Source of the DNA: Thalassiosira profunda
Taxonomy: Eukaryota; Bacillariophyta; Thalassiosirophyceae; Thalassiosirales; Thalassiosiraceae
NCBI GenBank assembly: GCA_036939355.1
Contig: JALLAP010000247.1
Coordinates: 1 to 16,062, forward strand
Direction of reading: 5' to 3'
Length of the DNA stretch: 16,062 nt
The translations under genes were made by a program, and so were the position numbers. Position 1 is the first letter of the stretch. Every line of letters begins with the position of its first letter. The notes below the pieces were generated by a model. It saw only the letters and a list, made by a program, of their open reading frames with translations. It ran no database searches and was not told the origin of the DNA. This document shows positions 9,112 through 16,062 of this stretch, one piece after another.

Positions 9112-10665
9112 ATGCGTCAAATCTCACTTTCGGTGGGCCCCCTGTAGGTACGATCGCCGAAGAAGGAGCAGCAGCACAGGAAGCAGCAGCGGCCGGGAAC
9201 CGCAGGGACGGGGCAACCTGCAGCCAGCAGCAACAGCAACGCCGAGGGAGCAGGGGGCGAGACCGTGACGCCTCCCCCGGCCGCGGGGCCGCCAGCGCCG
9301 GACACCAATGGGGCAGGGCAAAAGGAGGAGCTCGGGCCCGAGGAGTACGAGGGCCCCATACAGGTGTACTACGACCTGCGTGGCCGCGCGGGCAAGATTG
9401 ATATGAAGTCCGACGGCAGCGTCTCCTTTGGTGATTTGGTGGCCGGTTTGGGCCCGTTGGATTATCGGGACAACGCCAAGGCGAGGAAGAACCACCACGC
9501 CAAGAAGTACTACCGCGACTTCGTTGGCGCTATCTCGTTTTGGGTACCATCAGGGGTGGTTGCATTGGCGCGGAATCAGCTCGCCCGCGTCCGAAAAGAG
9601 TCCGAATGGGGGCAGAAACTTCAAAGGGCTGTCCAGGGCAAACAGTGCTCGTTTTCGTTCGAGTTCCAGCGCACTATTGGCCAGTACGGGTTGCACGCCA
9701 TGCGGGGCTCCCGCGAGGGGATGGAAATGTTGATTGCGACGGTGCTCAAGGGCTTGGCGGAGGAGATTGGGATGCCCCTGTCAAACCGGCAGCTTGCATA
9801 TGGCTGCCCAAGTCAGCACACGCTCGCCCGTGGTGAGTTGGCGCTCGGCGGCATGAGCTTGGTGCACGTCGTCCGAATGATAAAGAAGGACGGGGCGAAG
9901 TGGCTCGCGTTGATGGTGGACCACGGCAAGCGCAGTGGCATCGAGCATTTCGTGAAGCTATTGATCTGGGCGGGATTCGACGAGGAGGGCAAGCCTGTAA
10001 TCAAGTACCAATTGCTGGATCGTTTCGAGCTCGAACGTGAGCGAGGCAGTGAGGACGCAGCGGGCGTTGGCGCTCAGCGCGCTCATGCGGCCGTACAATG
10101 CAAAAGCGAAGAGGGACGAGGAGGCGCGGCGGAAGAAGGTTCGCTGCCCAAGCCGAAGAAGGCGTTGAAGGAGGAGGTAAAGCGCGCCGAGGGCGCCCTC
10201 CGCACCCGCACGTTTGGCAACTACATCGACAAATGGAACAAAGAGGTTGATGCAGAGCTCTTGCTTCTCGGCGAGGAGAAGTTCAAAGCTCTCCTCGATC
10301 GCCTTCGCGGCGACAGCGGAAACAGCGAATCGAGCAAGCGTGACCTCGAGGAGTTGAAGAAGAAGTTCGTCAGCGGCTTCGTCACGCAACAACAAAATCT
10401 CAACGGAATCGCCGAGATGTGGCGCTCAAGGATAAAGCTGTCAAAGCAATACGACGAGAGATTCTGGCCGAGGTGAAGGCGCGTGGGATCGAGCTCCCGA
10501 TGGATCTGAACTCTGAAGGAGAAGCGGGACGCGTTGCGCCAAGACGAGCTGAAGCATTGGATCGTGGCCGGGAAGTGCCGGGACGGAGCCCAGATCTCGG
10601 ATGTGAAGCAGCTCATCCCGCAGTCCGAGGCATTGATAGCTCTTAAATCGAAGCTAAATGGCTAG
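9112..10665 (+). pseudogene. Transposase-like protein gene of unknown family, interrupted by TAG and two compensating frame changes
   Basis: The main frame runs 9148-10476. A low-complexity start (Gln, Pro, Ala, Gly) is followed by a folded-looking region around GLGPLDYRD, KKYYRDFV, QLAYGCPSQHTLARGELAL and LALMVDHGKRSGIEHFVKLL, then a charged, helical C-terminal half. I do not recognise the family with certainty. The VDHG...EHFVK segment, with an acidic residue after a beta-like strand, resembles the first part of RNase H-like transposases, and I recall similar multicopy diatom proteins; both are inference. An in-frame ATG at 9112 is followed after 11 codons by TAG (9145-9147). After about 10417 the protein pattern moves to another frame (LKDKAVKAIRREILAEVKAR). 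Near 10515 one extra G in GAAGGAGAAG returns it to the first frame, continuing KRDALRQDELKHWIVAGKCR to SKLNG and TAG at 10663-10665. Between about 10036 and 10145 another frame (ALMRPYNAKAKRDEEARRKK) also looks better than the main one. It is either a decaying element or an error-rich assembly. Confidence 0.6.
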
Positions 10666-11812
10666 TATTACTACTCTTCCGAGGTGGTTCGTGGGCTCGG
10701 CAGGCCGCCGTGTCCAACGTGAGCATTTGATGTGCCTACCACCTCGACGCCTGCACCCCACCATGCCGGCGCCGCCCCACAGCGGCGGCTGCGTTGTCGA
10801 GTGGTCGCGGCGCGCGCAGCCGCTGGAGCGGCGTTGAGGCGGGGCGACGTTTATCTGGGCGGCACGGCTGCGCGTCCCATCACCTTCCCGAGCGGCCCCA
10901 GAGCCCCTCGCCAAAGCTACCCTTGCGCAAAAATGACGGCGCCGCCGTGCACCACCCTTCGCGCAACTACAAGACGAGGACGAGGCGATGCGTCGCGTCG
11001 AGCGGAGGCGCTTGTGGGGCTGGGGGCGTCGATGGAGGTCCGGGGGTGCACTGACAGCAGTTGCAACGGGAGGTGGCGATCCACTGCAATTCTTGCACAC
11101 GAACGAGCTCTATCGGATGCGGAGGTGCTCAGGGGAGTGTCTGAGACCATCGGAGAGCGGGGGTGGGGCCGGTACCTATCGACCTGAGGGCCGTCGGAAA
11201 TGCCCCGTCCCTTGACGCCAATGAGGGCCACCACGCCCCCCTCAGAAAAGTAAAGCCGGCCTATCTCAAAAACTAAAGCGCCCCCCCTGGCAGACGAAGC
11301 AGTTCTGAGGTCGCACGGGCCTAGCGGAGACGACTGCAGCGTCGGATGGCGCCGAACGGGGCGGCAACATCACAGAGCAGGGGTCTTAAAGCATGGCGGC
11401 CACCGGTGGAAAATCAAAATTGAAATCGTTCAAAAATTTGCCAAAAGATGCCGCGCGGAGAACGCCCGACTGTAAATTTTTAAAGGTAGAACGCCGAGCC
11501 GACGTTTTTTTTTCCAAACCGGCGTTTCCCCCCCGCTTGTAGTGCTTGTTACCCCTCCCTTGAGTCTAAATCCGGTGTGTAAATTTGAATGGCCTCGGAG
11601 ACCATTGCGCGAGTACTAGCTCGATGGAGGAGCTAGGTACAGCATCCACTTGTAGCTCACGAGCAGGGCTGCCACATCCTGGCTCAGTATAGGTTGTGAA
11701 AAGGACGCATGTCCTCGTGGCGGCGTGCACAAGGAAGAAGTCTGAGAGATGGCGCACTCAATTCGATAGTCCGAAAGAGATTTTACACATCATGGTATCG
11801 TCCTGTTCGTCA
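10666..11812. other. Intergenic stretch, no gene recognised
   Basis: Frames of 151 codons (10732-11187 plus) and 148 codons (10654-11100 minus) face each other in GC-rich sequence; neither shows a motif. From 11220 onward the sequence is simpler, with A/T blocks (AAATTTTTAAAGG near 11475), a T run near 11505 and a C run near 11530. A TTGCAA lies at 11061-11066. The end of the stretch would hold the 3' region of the GT92 gene on the other strand. Confidence 0.4.
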
Positions 11813-11872
11813 TACAGCTTTTCGTGGTCGCTAGGGCTCCCGCCGTTGATAGCACTGCCACTACTATCCGAC
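11813..11872 (-). mobile_element. Solo end of the same MITE family
   Basis: TACAGCTTTTCGTGG starts here as at the left end of the 8752-9036 element, and similarity to the reverse complement of its right end continues through CCGCCG, ATAG and ACTACTAT. No matching inverted end was found nearby. It lies 35 bases from the stop codon of the GT92 gene, so it could form part of that gene's 3' untranslated region. Confidence 0.55.
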
Positions 11873-11906
11873 GCCACCGTACCGCTTCTCAGTGACAACA
11901 AGTATT

Positions 11907-13629
11907 TCACTTCGATGCGGGTTTTCTGGCGACTGGTCGACTTTTTCCAGGGCATTCATCAGCTACATAGCTCAGCCATGCGTGAAGCCCTTCATCCTGA
12001 AAATATTTGACTTGGCCGTTTGATGTCGTTCGGTGGCTCTCCACCATACCGTGTGTAGGAGCTCTGTCGCCTTTCCCCAAGTAAAACGAGCGGTTTGTCA
12101 TGTATGTGATAGTTTTCTCACTTTCAGGCTTGTGAAGTTTGTACCATTCTTTGATGTGGACGAGAGATGCATTGAAGTGCATTCCGCCCGACTTACGCCG
12201 GAGGTTGTTGCCGTGAAGTACTGCATGCTCATGGACGGATGGCTTTATCCTGAAGCAATTACCATGTTAAGAACGAGAGAACAAAAAGGCAACACTCTGT
12301 TCTCGCACAACTTACAGTACTTTGCATCTTCCGGTCCAGCCTGGGCACTTGTCGTGACCTGCAGGACCTCGTTCTCCTGATGTCCGACCTCGGAAACAAT
12401 AGCTCCCAGCGGTGTAAGGATAACGNGTGACCTGCAGGACCTCGTTCTCCTGATGTCCGACCTCGGAAACAATAGCTCCCAGCGGTGTAAGGATAACGAT
12501 CCAAACCGAAACCACTCTCAGGAGCATCAGTCAGTTGGTGTTCCGTAGAGTACATCCATTTTCCAAAGGAAAGATAGGTGTAGTTGGAGTGTCTCGCTAA
12601 AAACGCTTTGATTGACTCAAACCTCCCAAGCTTCAAATACTCGTCCGCATCGATGGGGAACACCCAATCGTAATTTCTGGCGTACCCGCCATTTGTAATG
12701 CAAGTTTCTTCAACCTCGGGCTGCCCATAATACTTCACGCCACCGCTGTTTTTATATTCGGTAAGAGTCACGTATGGGAGTTCCGCGAGCTCGTGAAACC
12801 TCGGCAGATTAGCAATGTGTGGCAAATGCCAGAAGAAGATATGATCGAACCCAAGAAGTCGATAGTAGGACACAAATCGAAAGAATGTCGTCAAGTTCGG
12901 CTCTCCGTGGATTGTGGGGCTGCAAACTGCAGCGTGTCCTATTCTCTTTGAGGGACATGGATTACGGTAATGGTAATGGTTCCATCGCTTACAACTAGGT
13001 GTTTTTGCGCTCCAGTACCTAAGTGTCCCCGTGAACACTGCGACAAATCTCTGTTGTGAAAGAGGCGGGCTCTCCACGGCTTGCCGGCAATGCATTCTAA
13101 AAGTCCCCGTGCTCACGGCAATGGATGCATTATCAATGGATGCATTATCAGACTGTAGGAATACTCACTCTCGGAGAGTCATTGGGACCATCCAAACTTG
13201 CAAGCCACTCTCCGTCGTTATCTGTGTACGGGGCCAACCGTTGCAGATTCTTGCAAGTTCTTCTGCACCGATGCATATAAATAGGTATGTTATCCTCTCA
13301 GGCTTTCGTTGGAAAGTTTCAGGCCTGATCGGTAGGGTGTTTTGCTTGTTTCCTTCTTCGGTTTCATCCTCCCCGGATGTTGTGCATGGTGTTGCACTTC
13401 CGCTGCTTTGGGGGTAATCTTGAGCATGTCGGTGGGTGTAAGATGGCGTGGGGGTTTTGCCAGAGGCTTTGCTGCTGCCATGGGGGCGATTTCCAGAGCT
13501 CATGCTCCCATGGCTCTGATGTCTATTCTCTCCTCGGATGGCAGTAATGTGGGATCTTGAATCATACTCTTCACCGCAGTATGAACCCACATCACAGGCA
13601 CGGGCAAGTACTGGTGTCACTCGTGTGGA
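11907..13629 (-). CDS. GT92 (DUF23) family glycosyltransferase, three exons, 5' end uncertain
   Basis: Exons 13629-13169, 13096-12316 and 12249-11907 (minus), leaving out one copy of the 72-bp assembly duplication plus the N (12354-12426), add up to exactly 504 codons without an inner stop, stop codon TGA included. The protein has the GT92 core: CSPTIHGEPNLTTFFRFVSY, YRLLGFDHIFFWH and, at 12635-12669, DWVFPIDADEYL with the metal-binding D-A-D. Further on are the Trp-rich SFGKWMYS and CPGWTGRCKV, then a basic block and HGNNLRRKSGG. GT92 enzymes transfer hexoses such as galactose to secreted glycans; the acceptor here is unknown. The first in-frame ATG is at 13503 (461 residues). Upstream, the frame runs to TGA at 13630-13632, where the second copy (14595-15017) has TCG and a longer N-terminus, so this copy may be 5'-truncated or mutated. 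No transmembrane anchor is seen; it could lie in a missing first exon. A Ser/Thr/Gly-rich linker (about 13450-13330) precedes the core. Confidence 0.8.
12250..12315 (-). other. 66-nt GT-AG intron in the GT92 gene
   Basis: On the minus strand the donor is ACT|GTAAGT (12315) and the acceptor GCTTCAG|GAT (12250). Without splicing, the frame ends in TAA immediately after CKVL. Splicing joins CT to G and continues with IKPSVHEHAVLHGNNLRR, a plausible GT92 C-terminus that ends at a proper stop. Confidence 0.8.
12354..12498. repeat. Perfect 72-bp direct duplication around a single N
   Basis: Bases 12354-12425 and 12427-12498 are identical and separated by one N. This is the pattern of two contigs whose overlapping ends were placed side by side. 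The GT92 reading frame is correct only if one copy and the N are removed, which supports an assembly artefact over a true duplication. Confidence 0.92.
13097..13168 (-). other. 72-nt GT-AG intron in the GT92 gene
   Basis: On the minus strand the donor is GA|GTGAGT (13168) and the acceptor ACTTTTAG|A (13097). It removes the in-frame TGA at 13165-13167 and, being a multiple of three, keeps the frame, joining MTLRE to MHCRQAVES. It contains two tandem 15-bp units (13121-13135, 13136-13150). Reading through without splicing would need suppression of that TGA. Confidence 0.65.
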
Positions 13630-13660
13630 TCAGTGTGGCTCTGGTCGCCTCTCCCACCAG
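13455..13660. repeat. Direct repeat, partner of 14595-14805
   Basis: About 206 bases match 14595-14805 with roughly a dozen small differences and indels. It is the 5' coding part of the main GT92 gene (SYCG.EYDSRSHIT and the Ser-Gly-rich linker start). Homology stops at CCCACCAG (13660 and 14805): beyond it the main copy enters unrelated sequence, while the other copy continues with an open N-terminal exon. Confidence 0.85.
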
Positions 13661-13964
13661 CTATCGAATGATTATGAGTTACTGTAGTAAAATAAACCGT
13701 GGTATTTGACGTCGAATTTCAATATTTGCGCGAGGGGTGAGTATTTATCTTCGCGGAGTGAGTAAATAAGGCCCACATCGAGCCCGCAGGGCGAGTTCAC
13801 GGTCCAAGAACCGTGACTCACACTTGTGCCGTTGACACCCTGCTCAAATCGAATTTTCATTATGCCAGCGGAACACTTTCGATGTGAGTTTCAACTGTAA
13901 CAAAATGAAGCAAAGTGCGAGGGAGAAACTGGATCCTTTTCGAGTTCAATTTCGACGCAAATAT
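13661..13964. other. Spacer between GT92 and SGNH hydrolase genes
   Basis: This is A/T-richer sequence. A 62-codon minus frame (13672-13860) has no motif. It most likely holds the 3' untranslated region of the hydrolase gene and the point where the main GT92 copy loses homology to its paralogue. Confidence 0.45.
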
Positions 13965-14593
13965 TCACAAGACAGAGAGAGCATTCAAGAGAATGTTCGA
14001 GACAGCAAAGTTGAAGGCAAACTTGGGATGCATGTCATCGAACAAAAAATGTTCCCGATCCCATCCCATATGCCCCATATGCTCAAGCTCCATTAGCCCT
14101 ACATTCTGCCAGCCCATGTTCAAGCTTGTTGCTATTTCCCGGATAGCAGAGTTGGTATGCATCACTTTTGACATAGCGACCCTGCTTGACTTTTTTGTCC
14201 CGGGAGATGTCTGGAGGGCAACTACCTTCACATCCTTCAAGTAGTCTTTCATTAGAGTATGAAGCACAACTGTCATGTTTGTCATAAAAGACTCCTCCAA
14301 ATCACTCCACGACATAGCCAGATAATCCCTCTCGTCACCCTTTCCATACCAGTGCATTCGAAACCAAAACCAGAAGTTGACGTTGTAGAGGACAATATCT
14401 GGTGGGCTGTTAGTTAAACAGCTGCGATTCCCAATACACCTCATGCTATACGCTGCATTACATGACAAATCCCATTTCTTCTTGAGACACAATGCAAGAC
14501 TCAACGCTGATGTGCACTCAGGTCGTGCCCCGCGCCCGTATGGCATGGGTCCGTATGGGTGAATGCTATACTCGCCTTGAACAAAATGAAGGG
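13965..14593 (-). CDS. SGNH/GDSL-type hydrolase, C-terminal part only
   Basis: About 209 codons are open from the N at 14594 down to TGA at 13965. Visible features are a block with PPDIVLYNVNFWFWF, a helical segment with WSDLEESFMTNMTVVLHTLM, a strand-like KDVKVVALQTSPGT, and near the end FLFDDMHPKFAFN with the D-x-x-H-P motif that supplies the catalytic Asp and His of SGNH hydrolases. The N-terminal GDS block with the Ser nucleophile is missing, as it should lie upstream of the gap. Paired Cys residues between 14410 and 14520 suggest a secreted or lumenal protein. Relatives include esterases that remove or transfer acyl groups on polysaccharides; the substrate cannot be told. The MAAAKLLAK stretch that seems to precede it comes from the GT92 repeat across the gap and should not be taken as its start. 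Confidence 0.6.
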
Positions 14594-14594
14594 N
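14594..14594. other. Single N: assembly join
   Basis: Sequence to the left is the hydrolase gene; sequence to the right starts abruptly inside a copy of the GT92 5' coding region. The join is therefore suspect in the same way as the one at 4387. Confidence 0.8.
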
Positions 14595-15017
14595 TTTTGC
14601 CAGAAGCTTTGCTGCTGCCATGGGGGCGATTTCCAGAGCTCATGCTCCCCCATGGCAGATGTCTATTCTCTCCTCGGATGGCAGTGTAATGTGGGATCTT
14701 GAATCATACTCTCCACCGCAGTATGAACACCACATCGCAGGCACGGGCAAGTACTAGTCTGTCACTCGTGTGGACGAGTGTGGCTCTGGTCGCCTATCCC
14801 ACCAGACCATATTTGCCTGGCCGCACCACACCTGTCGATTTATGCCCCCATCACAGGGCAAATGGTGAATCGACACTGGTGCGGCGCTCCGAGTCGGAGA
14901 TGAACGCAGCTTGGCTTCCAGCAGTTGCTCCTGCGCGGATCTTGGTCCCGCCGGTATGCTCTTGGTTACCACCTCTTCTCTTCTGGCGGCGGCGGTGGTG
15001 AATGTGCTCCCTCGCAT
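14595..15017 (-). pseudogene. 5' part of a second GT92-type gene, cut by assembly gap
   Basis: An ATG at 15015-15017 opens 87 codons (MRGSTFTTAAARREEVV, later LPCDGGINRQVWCG and NMVWWDRRPEPHSSTRVT) ending at TAG 14754-14756. The last part matches the main GT92 copy upstream of 13629, where WWERRPEPH is followed by a stop instead of SSTRVT. After RVT the main copy reads PVLARACDVGSYCG, whereas here a 2-base insertion near 14755 shifts the frame and makes the TAG. Further on, MWCSYCGGEYDSRSHIT is still recognisable in another frame, up to the N. So each copy is broken where the other is intact. This piece probably shows the true N-terminus of the family. A TTTTTATCC string lies about 75 bases upstream of the ATG on the minus strand; calling it a promoter would be a guess. 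Confidence 0.65.
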
Positions 15018-15608
15018 GGCGAATCGTCTCCGTCGGGGCGAACGAAGTCGGGATTGAGGGTGGATCGGTGGTGCACCGTTGGCGATGGATAAAAACGGAG
15101 ATGGACCGCGGCGACGGCGCTGTAGTGTCAGTGGCCTCCCCGCAGCTGCCCGGGGCTAGGACTTGCTCCTCCGATGCCCCCCGGGTAGGGGTCGGTTGGA
15201 GAGGGTCTGGGTGGCTCGTCGTCGGCGTGAGCGTCGGATGGTGGGGTTGCGTCGTGACCGTTGTTGTTGGTGCACGACGGTTGCGGCTGTCGTCGGCGGC
15301 CTTCCCGCAGCCGCACGGAGTCAGGACTTTTTTGCAGGTGGATTCCCCCTCAACGGCAACGGGGGGGGGGGGTTGTTCGATGGGTGGGGGCGTCCTCCGG
15401 CGGCGGTATTAGGCGCGGCCGGCGGGCGCCATGGTGGCCTGTGTTAGTTAGTGCTTTTTAGTATGCAACAAATGTGAGTATGGGGCGACTGTTAGCATCC
15501 AAGTGATAATTGACGAATAATACCCCCCAACATGTTAATAGGCCTAATTTTTGATGTAGAATTGATTTCTGAGGTCCATTTGCACCATAGATGAGCTTGG
15601 GAGCCGGT

Positions 15609-15653
15609 ATTGCAATAGTGTTATGCGCCCCAGTGCATTGACACTATTGCAAT
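15609..15653. repeat. Perfect 13-bp inverted repeat with 19-base loop
   Basis: ATTGCAATAGTGT (15609-15621) and ACACTATTGCAAT (15641-15653) are exact reverse complements. Each arm also contains the TTGCAA motif. It is a likely stem-loop, or two ends of a very small element; its function is unknown. Confidence 0.8.
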
Positions 15654-15957
15654 TGCATACACTTGAAGTCGGCCTCCCATACAAACCCCACTCCCCACAC
15701 TTTCGGTTGATGCATCATATGAAAGAGTTTTGTATCCTCATATTTGACCATTGGGACGATTGGAGGGCGCAGGGTAGGTAATATGGCTGTCCAGGTTTGC
15801 TTGATGAAAGAAAAAATCAGACACGGTGCAAACGTGTCTCTTCCCCCATATTAACAGAATTCGTTCATGGTTTATTATCTAGCATTCACTATCAAAGGCC
15901 AAAAACCGCTATTTCCTGCTGTTTTACTGAGCGAAAGGCCGAATGCCACGTTTTGGG

Positions 15958-16006
15958 GATTCCTGGATCTTTATTTAGTGAAGTACTCAATAAAAATCCA
16001 GGAATC
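15958..16006. repeat. 18-bp inverted repeat (17 of 18) with 13-base loop
   Basis: GATTCCTGGATCTTTATT (15958-15975) pairs with AATAAAAATCCAGGAATC (15989-16006) with one mismatch. It is a strong stem-loop in A/T-rich intergenic DNA. It could be a hairpin-type small repeat or part of a 3' processing region; no neighbouring gene is visible within the window to decide. Confidence 0.75.
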
Positions 16007-16062
16007 AGGAGGAGTTCGCGTTGTTGATACCGGCGTGTCATAAGCACTCAAAGTTTGGCGCC

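Larger units (their letters stand above)
15018..16062. other. Intergenic stretch with repeats and hairpins, no gene recognised
   Basis: Frames of 94-136 codons at 15002-15461 are Gly/Arg/Val-rich shadows of GC-rich sequence. Two copies of a roughly 32-bp block (GGCCTYCCCGCAGCYGC then AGGACTT) lie at about 15133-15165 and 15300-15332. A run of 12 G is at 15361-15372. From 15430 on, the sequence is A/T-richer. The 76-codon frame at 15797-16027 has no motif and covers a hairpin. Confidence 0.45.

Noticed and set aside
10732..11187. Plus-strand frame of 151 codons with an antisense frame of 148 codons
   Set aside because: Both are low-complexity products of GC-rich sequence and neither has a recognisable domain.
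9038..11813. One large transposon bounded by the MITE-like ends at 9038 and 11813, with the 9112-10665 gene as its transposase
   Set aside because: The end at 9038 is better explained as the right end of the 285-bp MITE with its own TA duplication, and the gene does not look like a Tc1/mariner transposase.
13165..13167. TGA recoding (selenocysteine or stop reassignment) in the GT92 gene
   Set aside because: A simple intron explains it, and TGA, TAA and TAG all serve as normal ends of genes in this window.
13153..13168. A 16-nt mini-intron (GTGAGT to CCTACAG) in the GT92 gene
   Set aside because: Its removal shifts the frame into stops, while the 72-nt alternative keeps the frame and fits the other introns.
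14595..14621. MAAAKLLAK as the N-terminus of the SGNH hydrolase
   Set aside because: Those codons come from the GT92 repeat on the other side of the N and appear also at 13455-13481 in the main GT92 copy, so the joined frame is an accident of assembly.
15958..16006. Bacterial-type terminator
   Set aside because: The introns and protein families make this eukaryotic DNA, and the stem is A/T-rich without a defined upstream gene.

Overview
This window looks like nuclear DNA of a protist, most likely a diatom of the Thalassiosira type. That is inferred from gene style and remembered families, not tested. The supporting signs are short spliceosomal introns (66, 72 and 78 nt, GT-AG), Golgi-type glycosyltransferases, mixed GC content and many decayed mobile elements. 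No rRNA, tRNA, CRISPR or bacterial operon structure is visible. Three single N characters (4387, 12426, 14594) mark assembly joins, and a repeat adjoins each, so gene order across them is unsafe.

Layout. Positions 1-2848 (minus) hold a long reverse transcriptase of non-LTR type, open to the left edge, with one in-frame TAG near its N-terminus. Positions 2849-4270 are intergenic and carry a diverged copy of a small transposon. Positions 4271-4386 are a near-identical copy of the 3' end of a family GT92 glycosyltransferase gene, cut off by an N. Positions 4388-6896 have no recognisable gene, but hold a degenerate copy of an inner part of the same GT92 gene, a microsatellite, short tandem repeats and a cluster of TTGCAA motifs. 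Positions 6897-8477 (plus) hold a two-exon GT10 (alpha-1,3-fucosyltransferase-like) gene. Positions 8752-9036 are a complete MITE with inverted ends and TA target duplication. Positions 9112-10665 (plus) are a decayed, transposase-like gene with at least one nonsense codon and two compensating frame changes. Positions 11907-13629 (minus) are the main GT92 gene, reconstructable as three exons once a 72-bp assembly duplication is discounted. Positions 13965-14593 (minus) are the C-terminal part of an SGNH/GDSL-type hydrolase, and 14595-15017 (minus) is the 5' part of a second GT92 gene. The rest, to 16062, is intergenic with two strong hairpins.

How the parts relate. The intact-looking genes (GT10, GT92, SGNH) all act on glycans in the secretory pathway by family knowledge, but clustering cannot be claimed while the joins are uncertain. 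The most interesting structural point is that the two outer pieces (left of 4387 and right of 14594) are the 3' and 5' ends of one GT92 paralogue or allele whose middle lies elsewhere. The scaffold may therefore interleave two haplotypes or paralogous loci. The second is the MITE at 8752-9036 with related copies or ends at 3978-4166 and 11813-11872.
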